From Polaribacter huanghezhanensis (GTDB taxonomy: Bacteria; Bacteroidota; Bacteroidia; Flavobacteriales; Flavobacteriaceae): DNA of 64,000 nt. Both the position numbers and the translations under genes were made by a program. The notes beneath the pieces were generated by a model. The model saw only the letters and a program-made list of their open reading frames with translations. It ran no database searches and had not been told where the DNA came from. How positions within the stretch are numbered: position 1 is the stretch's first letter; each line of letters starts with the position of its first letter. Location: contig NZ_CP128595.1 of the NCBI RefSeq assembly GCF_030444335.1, positions 1,812,501-1,876,500 on the forward strand. Direction: 5' to 3'. Below are positions 24,898-34,134 of this stretch, in pieces.

Positions 24898-25800
24898 TTA
24901 TTCCACAGGAATCTTAATTTCATATAGTTTACGAGACTTGTTGTTCAGTTTGTTTTCTCGCAACCAAGGATTGTGTAATTTTAGTTCTTTGTAATTAGTT
25001 CCGAAACCTTTAGCAAAATCAGCAATGTTATGTATTATGGTGTCAACTTGTACAATTCTGGTTTTTGGATTTGTATATAAATCGTTTTCGTCAAAGATAA
25101 ATCCGTAGGCTTTTGGGTTCGATAATACTTCTTTTAAAGCGATAATTCTAAACACATAACGTTCGGTTTCATCTGGCAATAACACATCGTAATAACTCGT
25201 TACTTTTTGTGTTTCTAAACTTCTTGCAATACGTGCATTTCCTGCATTATACGCAGCAGCAGCTAAGGTCCAACTTCCAAAACGCTCTTTTGATTTTTTT
25301 AAATATTCTGCGGCAACTTTTGTCGATTTTTCGATGTTGTAACGCTCATCCACATTTTTGTTGATTTCCAATCCGTATTCTTTTCCGGTTGCTCTCATAA
25401 AATGCCAAAATCCTGCTGCTCCAGCAGATGAAGTTTCATCAATCAATGCACTTTCTGCAACGGCTAAATATTTAAAATCGTCTGGCAAATCGTATTTTTT
25501 TAACAGCGGTTCTAAAATAGGAAAGTATTTATTGGCTCTTTTTAATAACAACAAACCGTTAGATTGCCAATAGGTATTTACCAACAATTCTCTGTCCATT
25601 CGCTCTCTAATATCTAATTGTTCTAACGGAACTCTTTCTCCTGCTAAATTTAAATCTGGCGATAATTTTAAGGCTTTAATTTTATAGGTATCACTGGTGT
25701 TTTTTTGAGGTTGAATTTGTGAGGTGCTTATTGCATTGATAAAAACAACAGTGAGTATTAAAATGCTAAAAATGGATACAAATCTTGTGGATTTTGTCAT
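24898..25800 (-). CDS. Lytic murein transglycosylase (MltD-like, SLT family)
   Basis: Cleaves peptidoglycan glycan strands with formation of 1,6-anhydro-muramic acid. The 300-residue protein has an N-terminal signal/anchor (IFSILILTVVFINAIS), the catalytic glutamate E116 in YLAVAESALIDETSSAGAAGFW, and the AAAAYNAGNARI motif near 188. After about residue 245 there is a divergent LysM-like end (IVQVDTIIHNIADFAKGFG...LYEIKIP), which may bind murein. It stands alone between the accessory module and the hydrolase gene. Confidence 0.93.
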   Translation of the reverse strand: MTKSTRFVSIFSILILTVVFINAISTSQIQPQKNTSDTYKIKALKLSPDLNLAGERVPLEQLDIRERMDRELLVNTYWQSNGLLLLKRANKYFPILEPLLKKYDLPDDFKYLAVAESALIDETSSAGAAGFWHFMRATGKEYGLEINKNVDERYNIEKSTKVAAEYLKKSKERFGSWTLAAAAYNAGNARIARSLETQKVTSYYDVLLPDETERYVFRIIALKEVLSNPKAYGFIFDENDLYTNPKTRIVQVDTIIHNIADFAKGFGTNYKELKLHNPWLRENKLNNKSRKLYEIKIPVE

Positions 25801-25842
25801 AGTAAAAAAATGTTTTTATAAATGTATAAAAACAAGTACGCT

Positions 25843-26502
25843 TTAGCAAATTAAAGCTTGACTAATAGCTGAAGAAATTTTCTTTGCTTTTGTAATAACC
25901 ATTACATGTGTTCCATTTTCGATTTCAATACAATTTGTAATGTATTTTATAGGAAAAACTTCGTCTCTTGTACCGTGAATATGCACAATGTTTTCGATGG
26001 ATTCTGATTGTTGCCAATGTAAAATAGTTACAATTGCCCAATGCAAATATTCTGCATTTCTAACTGACATGTATTTTTTATAGGTTTGGAATTTCTTTTT
26101 CTGATAATCTCCTAAAAACATGTCTACATACGTATCAATATTTTCTATAAATTTTGCCGGAAACAATTTGTACACCTTTGTTTTTTCAACCAGTTTTAAG
26201 CGTTTTGGAAGTTCGTTATGATTTTTAATGCTAGAAATGATGATAACTTTCTTAGTTGCCATGATTTTGCTCATTTCTTGCACAAGCACGCCACCAAAAG
26301 AAACCCCAATTAACACCGGATTTTCGTGTGTAATTTCATCACACATTCTTTGTGCGTACGAAGCAATATTTTCATCTCTAGAAAGCGGAATTTTCCATTC
26401 TAAAAAATGACATTCAAAGAGATTTTTATCTAACGTAAGATATTCATATATTTTGCTGTTAGCAGCCATTCCGGGAACAAAATAAATATGTGTTTTAGAC
26501 AT
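25843..26502 (-). CDS. Alpha/beta hydrolase
   Basis: A 219-residue cytoplasmic hydrolase. The oxyanion region YFVPGMAANSKIYE is at 7-20, the nucleophile elbow GVSFGG places the serine at S68, a GTRDEVFPI strand carries the likely catalytic Asp near 177, and the histidine is H199 in NGTHVMV. The missing lid domain and the short length suggest a small esterase or thioesterase; the substrate is not deducible. It is followed (on the minus strand) by the lytic transglycosylase after a short gap, and preceded by a REP-like repeat. Confidence 0.87.
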   Translation of the reverse strand: MSKTHIYFVPGMAANSKIYEYLTLDKNLFECHFLEWKIPLSRDENIASYAQRMCDEITHENPVLIGVSFGGVLVQEMSKIMATKKVIIISSIKNHNELPKRLKLVEKTKVYKLFPAKFIENIDTYVDMFLGDYQKKKFQTYKKYMSVRNAEYLHWAIVTILHWQQSESIENIVHIHGTRDEVFPIKYITNCIEIENGTHVMVITKAKKISSAISQALIC

Positions 26503-26547
26503 CCTTTAATATAGTGATAAATACTGTGTGAAATTTAATTTTTGTTT

Positions 26548-26615
26548 TGTCATTCCTGTTGAAACAGGAATCCAAATTTACTTTATGATAGATTCCTGCC
26601 TTCGCAGGAATGACA
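26548..26615. repeat. REP-like intergenic palindrome
   Basis: TGTCATTCCTG...CAGGAATGACA with inner GAAACAGGAATCC / GATTCCTGCCTTCG. It forms a long imperfect hairpin between mtaB and the hydrolase gene and may also end the mtaB transcript. Confidence 0.75.
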
Positions 26616-26637
26616 TTGTTTATTGACTAAAAATTAT

Positions 26638-27975
26638 TTAAATTAATGCTGCTTTTTCTTTTACAAAATCAAATCGAACCAAACCATCTTCATCGATAGT
26701 TGTTAAAGCAATTTCGTGAATGGTATTAACCAATGCAGGGTTCCATGGCGATTTTACTTTTACGTAATTCTCTGTAAATCCGTTGATATACCCTTCTTTG
26801 TTTTCGCTTTCAAACAATACTTTTGTGGTGTTTCCTAACTGACTTTCGTAGAAAGCTCTGCGTTTTTTTACGGACAAACCACGCAACATTTTACTGCGTT
26901 TTGCACGTACTTTTTTAGGAACAATTCCATCCAAAGTTACAGCCTCTGTATTTGGTCTTTCAGAATAGGTAAAAACGTGTAAGTATGAAATGTCTTGTTC
27001 GTTTAAGTAATTATACGTTTCTAAAAACAATTCATCTGTTTCTCCAGGAAAACCAACAATTACATCAACGCCAATACAAGCGTTAGGCATCACTTCTTTA
27101 ATTTTTTCAACTCTATTTGTATAGGTTTGACGTAAATAACGACGTTTCATTTTTTTTAACAACTCGTCGCTACCAGATTGCAACGGAATGTGAAAATGCG
27201 GAACAAAGGTCTTGGATTTTGAAACAAAATCAATCGTTTCGTCTTTTAAAAGATTTGGTTCTATTGATGAAATTCGCAAACGGTGAATTCCGTCTACTTT
27301 ATCCAATTCTTTGACCAATTCTAAAAAGGTATGTTCGTGTTTTTTATTTCCGAATTCTCCTTTTCCGTAATCTCCAATATTTACTCCGGTTAACACAATT
27401 TCTTTGATACCCTTTTCAGAAATTTCTTTGGCATTTTGCAACACATTTTCTACCGTGTCAGATCTAGAAATTCCACGTGCAAGCGGAATGGTACAATAGG
27501 TACATTTATAATCGCAACCATCTTGTACTTTTAAAAAGGCACGAGTTCTATCACCAATAGAATACGCGCCAACATAAGCATCTGCTTCTTCAATTTCGCA
27601 AGAATGTACTTCGCCAATATCGTTTTTTGTCAAATCGTTGATATAACTTGTTACATTGAATTTTTCTGTTGCTCCCAACACCAAATCTACACCATCAACA
27701 TTTGCCAATTCTTCTGGTTTTAGTTGTGCGTAACATCCAACGCCAATAATAAAAGCGTCTTCATTTTGCTTTAAAGCCGATTTTACAATCGATTTAAAGC
27801 GTTTGTCTGCATTGTCTGTAACCGAACAGGTATTTATTACGTAGATGTCCGCTTTTTTATCAAATTCAACTCGTTCAAAACCTTCATTTACAAAACTACG
27901 AGCAATGGTTGAGGTTTCAGAGAAATTTAATTTACATCCTAAAGTATAAAAAGCTACTTTTTTATCTGCATTCAT
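26638..27975 (-). CDS. mtaB: tRNA t6A37 methylthiotransferase
   Basis: MtaB adds a methylthio group to N6-threonylcarbamoyladenosine 37 of tRNA. The 445-residue protein has the N-terminal MTTase domain (TLGCKLNFSET with its cluster cysteine, CSVTDNAD, GVGCYAQ), the radical-SAM triad in VQDGCDYKCTYC around 150-161, and a C-terminal TRAM-like region (KEGYINGFTENYVKV). These features separate it from MiaB and RimO. A TAAATTTG promoter box lies 20 bases upstream, sharing the short divergent region with the GNAT gene. Confidence 0.94.
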   Translation of the reverse strand: MNADKKVAFYTLGCKLNFSETSTIARSFVNEGFERVEFDKKADIYVINTCSVTDNADKRFKSIVKSALKQNEDAFIIGVGCYAQLKPEELANVDGVDLVLGATEKFNVTSYINDLTKNDIGEVHSCEIEEADAYVGAYSIGDRTRAFLKVQDGCDYKCTYCTIPLARGISRSDTVENVLQNAKEISEKGIKEIVLTGVNIGDYGKGEFGNKKHEHTFLELVKELDKVDGIHRLRISSIEPNLLKDETIDFVSKSKTFVPHFHIPLQSGSDELLKKMKRRYLRQTYTNRVEKIKEVMPNACIGVDVIVGFPGETDELFLETYNYLNEQDISYLHVFTYSERPNTEAVTLDGIVPKKVRAKRSKMLRGLSVKKRRAFYESQLGNTTKVLFESENKEGYINGFTENYVKVKSPWNPALVNTIHEIALTTIDEDGLVRFDFVKEKAALI

Positions 27976-27995
27976 TCTTGTACATTTATCAGTAG

Positions 27996-28003
27996 CAAAT
28001 TTA
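27996..28003 (-). promoter_or_regulatory. Promoter -7 box for mtaB
   Basis: TAAATTTG on the minus strand matches TAnnTTTG, 20 bases before the mtaB ATG, in the 39-base divergent gap with the GNAT gene. Confidence 0.5.
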
Positions 28004-28014
28004 CACTATTCTTA

Positions 28015-28515
28015 ATGATTTTTGAAACAGAAAGAGTATTAGTTAGAAAACTGACTTTAGGAGATTTAAATGCATTTCATCAAATGCAAAGCAATCCAAA
28101 AGTGATGCAGTATGTAGATAAGAATTTAAAAAACTTAGATGCAAACACTAAAGAATTAAGTAAATTGATTTTTAAATATACTCTACCAAATAATGATTTT
28201 TGGATTTATGCTATTGAACGAAAATCTGATTCAAAATTCATTGGTACTTTAGCATTTGTTGAAGATGTTGCAAATAAATGTGAGATAGGCTATCGATTTT
28301 TAGAAGAATATTGGAGAAATGGGTATGGAAATGAAGTTGTTACAGCAATGATTATTTACTGCAAAACAAAAGGGTATAGAAGTTTGATTGTACATGTTGC
28401 GTATGAAAATATTGCATCAGATAAGATTATAAAAAATACAGGATTTAAGTATGTTGAAGATGCATTTTGTAAAGCAGCAAACGTAAAAGAACGAAAATAT
28501 ATATTAAACTTATGA
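28015..28515 (+). CDS. GNAT-family N-acetyltransferase (RimJ/RimL-like)
   Basis: A 166-residue acetyltransferase. It starts with FETERVLVRKLTLGDLNAF, the standard opening of RimJ/RimL-type GNAT enzymes. The acetyl-CoA-binding region is near 96-110 (GYRFLEEYWRNGYGNEVV), followed by the N-terminal-acetylation-type strand SLIVHVAYENIASDKI. The substrate is unknown. The stop overlaps the next gene's ATG by 4 bases (ATGA), giving a two-gene operon with the monooxygenase. Confidence 0.9.
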   Translation: MIFETERVLVRKLTLGDLNAFHQMQSNPKVMQYVDKNLKNLDANTKELSKLIFKYTLPNNDFWIYAIERKSDSKFIGTLAFVEDVANKCEIGYRFLEEYWRNGYGNEVVTAMIIYCKTKGYRSLIVHVAYENIASDKIIKNTGFKYVEDAFCKAANVKERKYILNL

Positions 28516-28829
28516 TAGTAGATAATTTGAAACCTCCTTATTACGCGGTTCTTTTTTCAACATTGATGACAGATAATCTTGAAGGTTATATAGAAACTGC
28601 TCGAAGAATGGAAACATTAGCAAAATTGCAACCAGGTTATTTGGGAATAGAATCTGCACGGAACGAAATCGGAATTACCGTTTCTTATTGGGAAAGTTTA
28701 GAAGCCATTACACAGTGGAAAAATAACGTTGAACACACCGAGGTGAGAGAATTAGGAAGAGAAAAGTGGTATCAACAATACCAACTTAGAATCTGTAAAG
28801 TAGAACGAGAATATGGTTTTAAAGCTTAG
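28512..28829 (+). CDS. Antibiotic biosynthesis monooxygenase (ABM)-fold protein
   Basis: A 105-residue dimeric alpha/beta-barrel-type protein. The pattern PPYYAVLFSTLM, METLAKLQPGYLGIESAR, IGITVSYWESLEAITQWKNNVEH matches ABM-domain (YgiN/heme-degrading-like) proteins, in which a conserved SYWxS..A...W segment is typical. The reaction is unknown. It overlaps the GNAT gene by 4 bases upstream and the convergent EEP gene by 4 bases downstream. Confidence 0.87.
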   Translation: MIVDNLKPPYYAVLFSTLMTDNLEGYIETARRMETLAKLQPGYLGIESARNEIGITVSYWESLEAITQWKNNVEHTEVRELGREKWYQQYQLRICKVEREYGFKA

Positions 28830-29839
28830 TTGAGTTGTAAACTAGCCTGAATAGGAAAGTGGTCAGAGAATTTTTCATCAAAAGTTGTAAATTGATTTAC
28901 CTGAATATCTGAACTTGTTAAAATAAAATCAATTCGCATCGGAAAAGAATAGTTAAACGTTTTTCCGAAACCTTCGCCAGCTTCTACAAACGCATCTTTT
29001 TTATTTGATTTAATTTTTCGATACACCCAAGAATAGGCTGTATTATTAAAATCTCCTAAAACTATTTCTTTGCCTTTCCAACTTTTTTCATGTGCTAAAA
29101 ACCGCTCTACTTGAAGTGCTTGTTTTTTAAATACTGTCTCGAATCTCCCCAATAATTTTTCATTATTTTTTTCTCCAAAATATTCTTTATTTGTATTGAT
29201 ACTTAACGATTCTAAATGTACATTATACACACGAAGGGTGTCTTTATTTTTAAGAATGTCTGCATAAATAATATTGTTTCCGCTGTTTTTAAAATCTAAC
29301 GAGCCCGAATTCACAATGGGGTATTTCGAATAAATTGCTAGCCCAAATTTGTTGTTTTTAGATTTTGTTTTAATGTATTGATATAGATACTTAAAATGAA
29401 TTTCTGGCGATGCATAAAACTCTTGGATGGCTAAAATATCTGGATTTTTATGATTGATAAAATCAACTGTTTTTTGGGCTAAATGTTCATCTTTATTCCA
29501 TTTGTAGTAGTTAAACATTCTTACATTATAACTCATTATTTTTAGGTTTTCGCCTTCGGTTTCTGTTGTGTCAGAAAATTTATAAAATGGAGAAGAAATA
29601 AACCAACCAATAATCAATACAAGCGCAGAAATAACAAGTTGTTTTTTTAATTTTAGAATCCAATAGATTAAAAAAAGAAAATTTACAATAAATAAAACAG
29701 GTACAAAAAGACTGATGACTGCGAATAGTGAAAATGACTTCGGAGAAATATAAGGCAATAAAAACGACAGCAATAATAATGCAGCGAATAAAGAATTCAG
29801 AAAGAAGAAGAATGTGTCAAAAAGTGATTTCTTTTTCAT
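28826..29839 (-). CDS. Membrane-anchored endonuclease/exonuclease/phosphatase family protein
   Basis: The 337-residue protein has about three N-terminal membrane helices (residues 10-85) and then an EEP catalytic domain: IMSYNVRMFNYY (metal-binding Asn), ILAIQEF (Glu), YNVHLES (His), VLGDFNNTAYSW (Asp and Asn) and the final SDHFPIQASL (His). The fold catalyses phosphodiester hydrolysis of nucleic acids, lipids or sugar phosphates; the membrane anchor favours a periplasmic substrate. It is the last gene of the small protein - mutL - rhomboid - rhomboid - EEP operon, 2 bases after the second rhomboid. Confidence 0.9.
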   Translation of the reverse strand: MKKKSLFDTFFFFLNSLFAALLLLSFLLPYISPKSFSLFAVISLFVPVLFIVNFLFLIYWILKLKKQLVISALVLIIGWFISSPFYKFSDTTETEGENLKIMSYNVRMFNYYKWNKDEHLAQKTVDFINHKNPDILAIQEFYASPEIHFKYLYQYIKTKSKNNKFGLAIYSKYPIVNSGSLDFKNSGNNIIYADILKNKDTLRVYNVHLESLSINTNKEYFGEKNNEKLLGRFETVFKKQALQVERFLAHEKSWKGKEIVLGDFNNTAYSWVYRKIKSNKKDAFVEAGEGFGKTFNYSFPMRIDFILTSSDIQVNQFTTFDEKFSDHFPIQASLQLN

Positions 29840-29841
29840 TA

Positions 29842-30696
29842 CTACTTTCCTTGTTTAAATAAAAAATCTTTTTCTTCTTTTGATAAAGTGTCGTAACCAG
29901 ATTTGCTAATTTTATCTAAAATAACATTTATTTTTTGTTGTTTATATGTAGTGTTTGCTTGTTTTTTTGGAGCCGTTTTTTTCGATTTATACACCGTTTT
30001 TAAAGGGTTCTTTTTAGAGGCAAAAAAACCAACTATTTTACTCCAAAATTTTATTTCTGTAGTACTTGCTTGATTTACGTAAAAGAATCCGAAGAGCGCT
30101 CCGCCAATATGTGCCAAATGTCCGCCAGCATTTCCAGCAGGAATTTGAATCATATCTAACAGCATCCAAACAGCGGCTAAATGCCACAATTTTACAAATC
30201 CGATTAAAGGAATTTTAAATTGATAATTTGGAATGTAGGTTGCCAATCCAATAAAAATGGCTGAAACTCCAGCCGAAGCACCAAGTAAAAAGCTATTAGA
30301 AACATCATTTTCAAAAGCAGGAAAGAAATTATAACTCAACAGAAAAACAATTCCGCCAAACAAGGTGCCTAAAATGTAAAAAGAAATAAATTGTTTCGGC
30401 GTAAAATATTGGATAAATAAATTACCAATAAAATACATCGAAATTAAATTCATTAAAATGTGGATAAAATTTACGTGTACAAAACCATAGGTAATAATGG
30501 TCCATGGTTTTGTGATAAATCCTTCAAAAGTTGCAGGTAAAATAAACCAATTTGCAATTGGACTGTTTGCTTGAAAAAGATAGCCTAAGGTGTTAAATAT
30601 AAAAAGCAACACAAAAACAGCCACATTGATAGAAATAAATTTTTCTACAATATTGGCGTATTTAAATTTTGTTTGTAAGTTTTGTAATATGTTCAT
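29842..30696 (-). CDS. Rhomboid-family intramembrane serine protease (second of two)
   Basis: A 284-residue polytopic membrane protease. The catalytic serine is S141 in LLGASAGVSAIF and the catalytic histidine H196 in GGHLAHIGGALFGF. Six to seven helices are followed by a lysine-rich cytoplasmic tail of about 75 residues (KKNPLKTVYKSKKTAPKKQ). It abuts the first rhomboid gene, with only the stop codon between them. The pair is commonly found downstream of mutL in Flavobacteriia, but their substrates are unknown. Confidence 0.93.
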   Translation of the reverse strand: MNILQNLQTKFKYANIVEKFISINVAVFVLLFIFNTLGYLFQANSPIANWFILPATFEGFITKPWTIITYGFVHVNFIHILMNLISMYFIGNLFIQYFTPKQFISFYILGTLFGGIVFLLSYNFFPAFENDVSNSFLLGASAGVSAIFIGLATYIPNYQFKIPLIGFVKLWHLAAVWMLLDMIQIPAGNAGGHLAHIGGALFGFFYVNQASTTEIKFWSKIVGFFASKKNPLKTVYKSKKTAPKKQANTTYKQQKINVILDKISKSGYDTLSKEEKDFLFKQGK

Positions 30697-31422
30697 TTAC
30701 TGCATCCTAAATTGATTTTTTTTCCAATACCAAGCAATTATAAATCCAATAATGGCTCCGCCAATATGCGCAAAATGCGCAATGTTTCCTACAGAATATT
30801 TGGTAACTCCAAAGAATAAATCTCCTAATAATATAATAGGAATAAAGTATTTTGCCGCAATCGGAACAGGGAAAAAGATCAAAGCTAATTTTGCATTTGG
30901 AAAGGTCATTCCGAAGGCGACTAAAACGCCATAAACTGCTCCAGAAGCTCCAATTGCTGGCGTGTGGTACAAACTGTAAAACTCGCTCATTTCTTTATTG
31001 CTTAAAGTAATGAGTGCATCATTGTATTTTCCAGTATCTAAAATAGATTGTATATCTGTACTAGAAACTCCCATATTTAGAAGTTGTTCATAAACACCAT
31101 TAAATTGATAATAATTTACCAATGTGTAAATTGCTCCGGCTCCTAATCCGGCAGAAAAGTAGAAAAATAAAAATTTATTTCGTCCCCACATTTGTTCTAG
31201 CGGCGTTCCAAAAGCCCACAAACCATACATGTTAAATGCAATGTGCATAAAACTTCCGTGCATAAACATGTGTGTTACATATTGCCAAATTCCAAAATGT
31301 TCATTTTTTGGAAAGTACAAGGCAAAATATTGAACAAGATCTAATTTCATCAGTAGCGGAACTGCAAAAAAGATGATGTTAATGATGATTAAGTGCTTAA
31401 TAGCTTCAGTAATTCTACCCAT
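30697..31422 (-). CDS. Rhomboid-family intramembrane serine protease (first of two)
   Basis: A 241-residue membrane protease with the serine S160 in IGASGAVYGVLVAFG and histidine H219 in IAHFAHIGGAIIGF. HMFMHGSFMHIAFNMYGLW at 51-69 is the conserved loop/helix of the family. A long loop near 105-150 is inserted before the catalytic helix. It starts 11 bases after mutL and is followed without a gap by its paralog. Confidence 0.94.
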   Translation of the reverse strand: MGRITEAIKHLIIINIIFFAVPLLMKLDLVQYFALYFPKNEHFGIWQYVTHMFMHGSFMHIAFNMYGLWAFGTPLEQMWGRNKFLFFYFSAGLGAGAIYTLVNYYQFNGVYEQLLNMGVSSTDIQSILDTGKYNDALITLSNKEMSEFYSLYHTPAIGASGAVYGVLVAFGMTFPNAKLALIFFPVPIAAKYFIPIILLGDLFFGVTKYSVGNIAHFAHIGGAIIGFIIAWYWKKNQFRMQ

Positions 31423-31433
31423 TCTTATGTTTT

Positions 31434-33248
31434 TTAATAACTATTAAAAATAGCGTCAATTTCTTTTATTGTTAATGTTTTAAAGGTTGCTTTTCCAGAT
31501 GGAGCAGTAGATGGCTCTTTGCACGAAAATAAATCGTGCACCAAATTTTCTTGCTCTTTAGCATTAAGCGTTGTTCCGGTTTTTATCGCCAATGATTTTG
31601 CAAATGATTTTGCCATCACATCAAAATGACTAAAACTAGATTCTGGAACTTCAATTTTCATGTCGTCTAACAATTGTTCTAAAATCAATGAAATTTGACT
31701 TTCAGTGATTGAAGTCGGAATTCCTTTTACAACAACTGCTTCATCAGAAATAGATTCGAATAAAAACCCCGTATTTTCTAAATCGGCTTTCATGGCGTCA
31801 ATCATTTCGATATCGCTTTTAGAAAAAGAAATATGCACAGGAAACAATAATTGTTGACTCAACGCTTCATTTACTGTAATACTTTCTAAAAATTCTTCAT
31901 ATAAAACACGTTGATGTGCTAAATTTTGGTTGATTAAAACCATTCCTGATTTGATAGAACTCAACAAGTATTTTTTCTGAATTTGAAATGTTTTTCCAGT
32001 TTCAGAAGTTTTATCTTGATGAAAAAGTGCTTCTTGATTTGTGGTTTCAGTAGTTTCTAATGGCGCATATAAACGCTCCCAGTCTTGAGAATTTTTTTGG
32101 TAAGAAACATCTTTTGGATGAGATTTTTGTTGCTCCGTTTTAAACGGATTGAAATTTGGATCAACGGTTATTTTTGGAGTAGAAGCATTTGCTTTTCCTC
32201 TAAAATTATACGGCGTATCTAACGTGCTATCTCTGTTGAAATCTAATACTGGCGCAACATTATATTGCCCTAAACTATGTTTTACGGTAGCTCTTAAAAT
32301 GGCATAAATATCTTTTTCATTCTCAAACTTAATCTCTGTTTTTGTTGGATGAATATTGATATCGATACTACTCGTTGGAACCGTTAAATATAAAAAATAT
32401 GATGGATGCGCACCTTTTTCTAACAAGCCATCAAAGGCATTTACAACAGCGTGATTTAAATACGAGCTTTTTATAAAACGATCGTTTACAAAAAAGAACT
32501 GTTCGCCTCTTTTTTTCTTTGCAAATTCTGGTTTTGCAACAAAACCTTGTACAGAAATTAAATCGGTTTTTTCATCAATCGGCACTAATTTCTCATTCAT
32601 TTTTGCTCCAAAAATAGAGACAATTCTTTTTCGAAGATTGCTTTCTTTCAGATTGTAAACTTCATTGCCATTATGATGTAATAAAAAGGCAATTGATGGA
32701 TGCGCCAAAGCAACACGCTGAAATTCGTCTATAATATGACGCGTTTCTATGGCGTCAGATTTTAAAAAATTACGTCTCGCAGGAATGTTAAAAAATAAGT
32801 TTTTTACAGAAACACTAGTCCCTTTTGGAGTAGAAACAACTTCTTGCGAAGTAATTTTACTGCCTTCAATTTTTATGTGCGTCCCTAATTGTTCGTTGTT
32901 CTCTTTTGTTTTTTGTTCTACATGCGCAACAGCAGCAATAGAAGCTAAGGCTTCACCACGAAATCCTTTTGTGTTGATGTTAAATAAATCGTGTGCATCT
33001 TTAATTTTAGAAGTGGCATGACGTTCAAAAGATAAACGAGCATCAGTTGTACTCATTCCTTTGCCGTCATCAATTACCTGAATTAAGGTTTTACCTGCGT
33101 CTTTTATTAATAAAGTGATAGAAGTTGCATCTGCATCAATAGCGTTTTCTAACAATTCTTTTACAACAGAAGCAGGTCTTTGAACAACTTCTCCTGCAGC
33201 AATTTGATTGGCAACATGATCTGGTAATAATTGAATAATATCTGACAT
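31434..33248 (-). CDS. mutL: DNA mismatch repair protein MutL
   Basis: MutL links MutS mismatch recognition to strand removal. The 604-residue protein has the GHKL ATPase motifs (ELLENAIDADATS, QVIDDGKGM, TKGFRGEALASI) and a C-terminal dimerisation domain. The place where endonuclease-type MutL carries DQHAxxExxxxE reads INQNLAHQRVLYEEF, so key acidic and histidine residues are missing there and nicking activity is doubtful. It abuts the small upstream gene with no spacing (33249/33248). Confidence 0.96.
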   Translation of the reverse strand: MSDIIQLLPDHVANQIAAGEVVQRPASVVKELLENAIDADATSITLLIKDAGKTLIQVIDDGKGMSTTDARLSFERHATSKIKDAHDLFNINTKGFRGEALASIAAVAHVEQKTKENNEQLGTHIKIEGSKITSQEVVSTPKGTSVSVKNLFFNIPARRNFLKSDAIETRHIIDEFQRVALAHPSIAFLLHHNGNEVYNLKESNLRKRIVSIFGAKMNEKLVPIDEKTDLISVQGFVAKPEFAKKKRGEQFFFVNDRFIKSSYLNHAVVNAFDGLLEKGAHPSYFLYLTVPTSSIDINIHPTKTEIKFENEKDIYAILRATVKHSLGQYNVAPVLDFNRDSTLDTPYNFRGKANASTPKITVDPNFNPFKTEQQKSHPKDVSYQKNSQDWERLYAPLETTETTNQEALFHQDKTSETGKTFQIQKKYLLSSIKSGMVLINQNLAHQRVLYEEFLESITVNEALSQQLLFPVHISFSKSDIEMIDAMKADLENTGFLFESISDEAVVVKGIPTSITESQISLILEQLLDDMKIEVPESSFSHFDVMAKSFAKSLAIKTGTTLNAKEQENLVHDLFSCKEPSTAPSGKATFKTLTIKEIDAIFNSY

Positions 33249-33527
33249 CTAATTCTTAAAAAAGATGGATATATCAAAATCTATGATAAATAAGAAGACA
33301 AGAGTTAAAATAGCTATAATTGTAAGCAAAGTTTTATTTACGCCTTTTCCTCTAAATCCTTTCAATTCATCCCACGCAGTAAATAATTTAGTTTTTAAGC
33401 CTTTGTTTTTACCAACTGTTGTTCTGTATTCATCAAACTTATGTTTAATTTCATAAGGATTTCCTTCTCCTTGATAAAATCTAGGTTTGTAATCAAATTT
33501 TTTATTGGTGCGCTTTAAAAATCCCAT
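33249..33527 (-). CDS. Small membrane-anchored protein upstream of mutL
   Basis: A 92-residue protein with a basic, aromatic N-terminal part (KKFDYKPRFYQGEGNPYEIKHKFDEYR) and one hydrophobic segment near the C-terminus (LLTIIAILTLVFLFIIDF). It is the first gene of the mutL operon. Relatives in Flavobacteriia sit between mutL and ribH and are sometimes called 'riboflavin synthase subunit beta', a label transferred from ribH next door with no sequence support. Function unknown. Confidence 0.8.
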   Translation of the reverse strand: MGFLKRTNKKFDYKPRFYQGEGNPYEIKHKFDEYRTTVGKNKGLKTKLFTAWDELKGFRGKGVNKTLLTIIAILTLVFLFIIDFDISIFFKN

Positions 33528-33649
33528 AATTAGTGTAAATGAATTAAGATTATTGATTTTTTTATTACAAAAATCAAACCAACTTAAGCTTATGAGTCAA
33601 ATTTACAGAATAAAAAAGAAGTGGTCAAGGATTGTTAAAAAGTATCTTG

Positions 33650-34129
33650 TTAAAACTGTCTTAATGCAGCCATTTTTATCGCAGCAACAGCACACTCAAT
33701 TCCTTTGTTTCCTAATTTACCGCCAGATCTATCAATAGATTGTTGTTTGGTATTGTCTGTAAGTACACAGAAAATGACAGGAACATCGTGTTTAATATTC
33801 AAATCAACAATTCCTTGTGTAACGCCTTCACAAACAAAATCGAAATGTTTTGTTTCCCCCTGAATTACATTTCCAATTGCAATAATGGCATCAACATTTT
33901 GTGATGCGATCATTTTTTTACAACCATATACCAATTCAAAACTACCAGGAACATCCCAAGAAATAATATTACTTTTTGCTGCGCCACAATCAATTAAAGT
34001 TTCGATAGCACCTTTTTGAAGATTTCTTGTAATCTCTGGATTCCATTCAGAAACAACAATCCCAAATCGAAAAGGTTTCGCATTTGGGATTGTTGCTTTA
34101 TCGTAATATGATAAATTAGTTGTAGCCAT
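33650..34129 (-). CDS. ribH: 6,7-dimethyl-8-ribityllumazine synthase
   Basis: RibH condenses 3,4-dihydroxy-2-butanone 4-phosphate (made by RibB, encoded at 59535-60680) with the pyrimidinedione in riboflavin synthesis. The 159-residue protein has the substrate-binding VSEWNPEI, VPGSFELVYG, AIGNVIQGETKHFDFV and the later PVIFCVLTDNT segments. It starts 5 bases after the TPR gene and shares its transcript. Confidence 0.96.
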   Translation of the reverse strand: MATTNLSYYDKATIPNAKPFRFGIVVSEWNPEITRNLQKGAIETLIDCGAAKSNIISWDVPGSFELVYGCKKMIASQNVDAIIAIGNVIQGETKHFDFVCEGVTQGIVDLNIKHDVPVIFCVLTDNTKQQSIDRSGGKLGNKGIECAVAAIKMAALRQF

Positions 34130-34134
34130 GAAGC

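Noticed and set aside
33249..33527. Riboflavin synthase beta-subunit function for the 92-residue protein
   Set aside because: It has no lumazine synthase motif; the true ribH lies next to it at 33650-34129.
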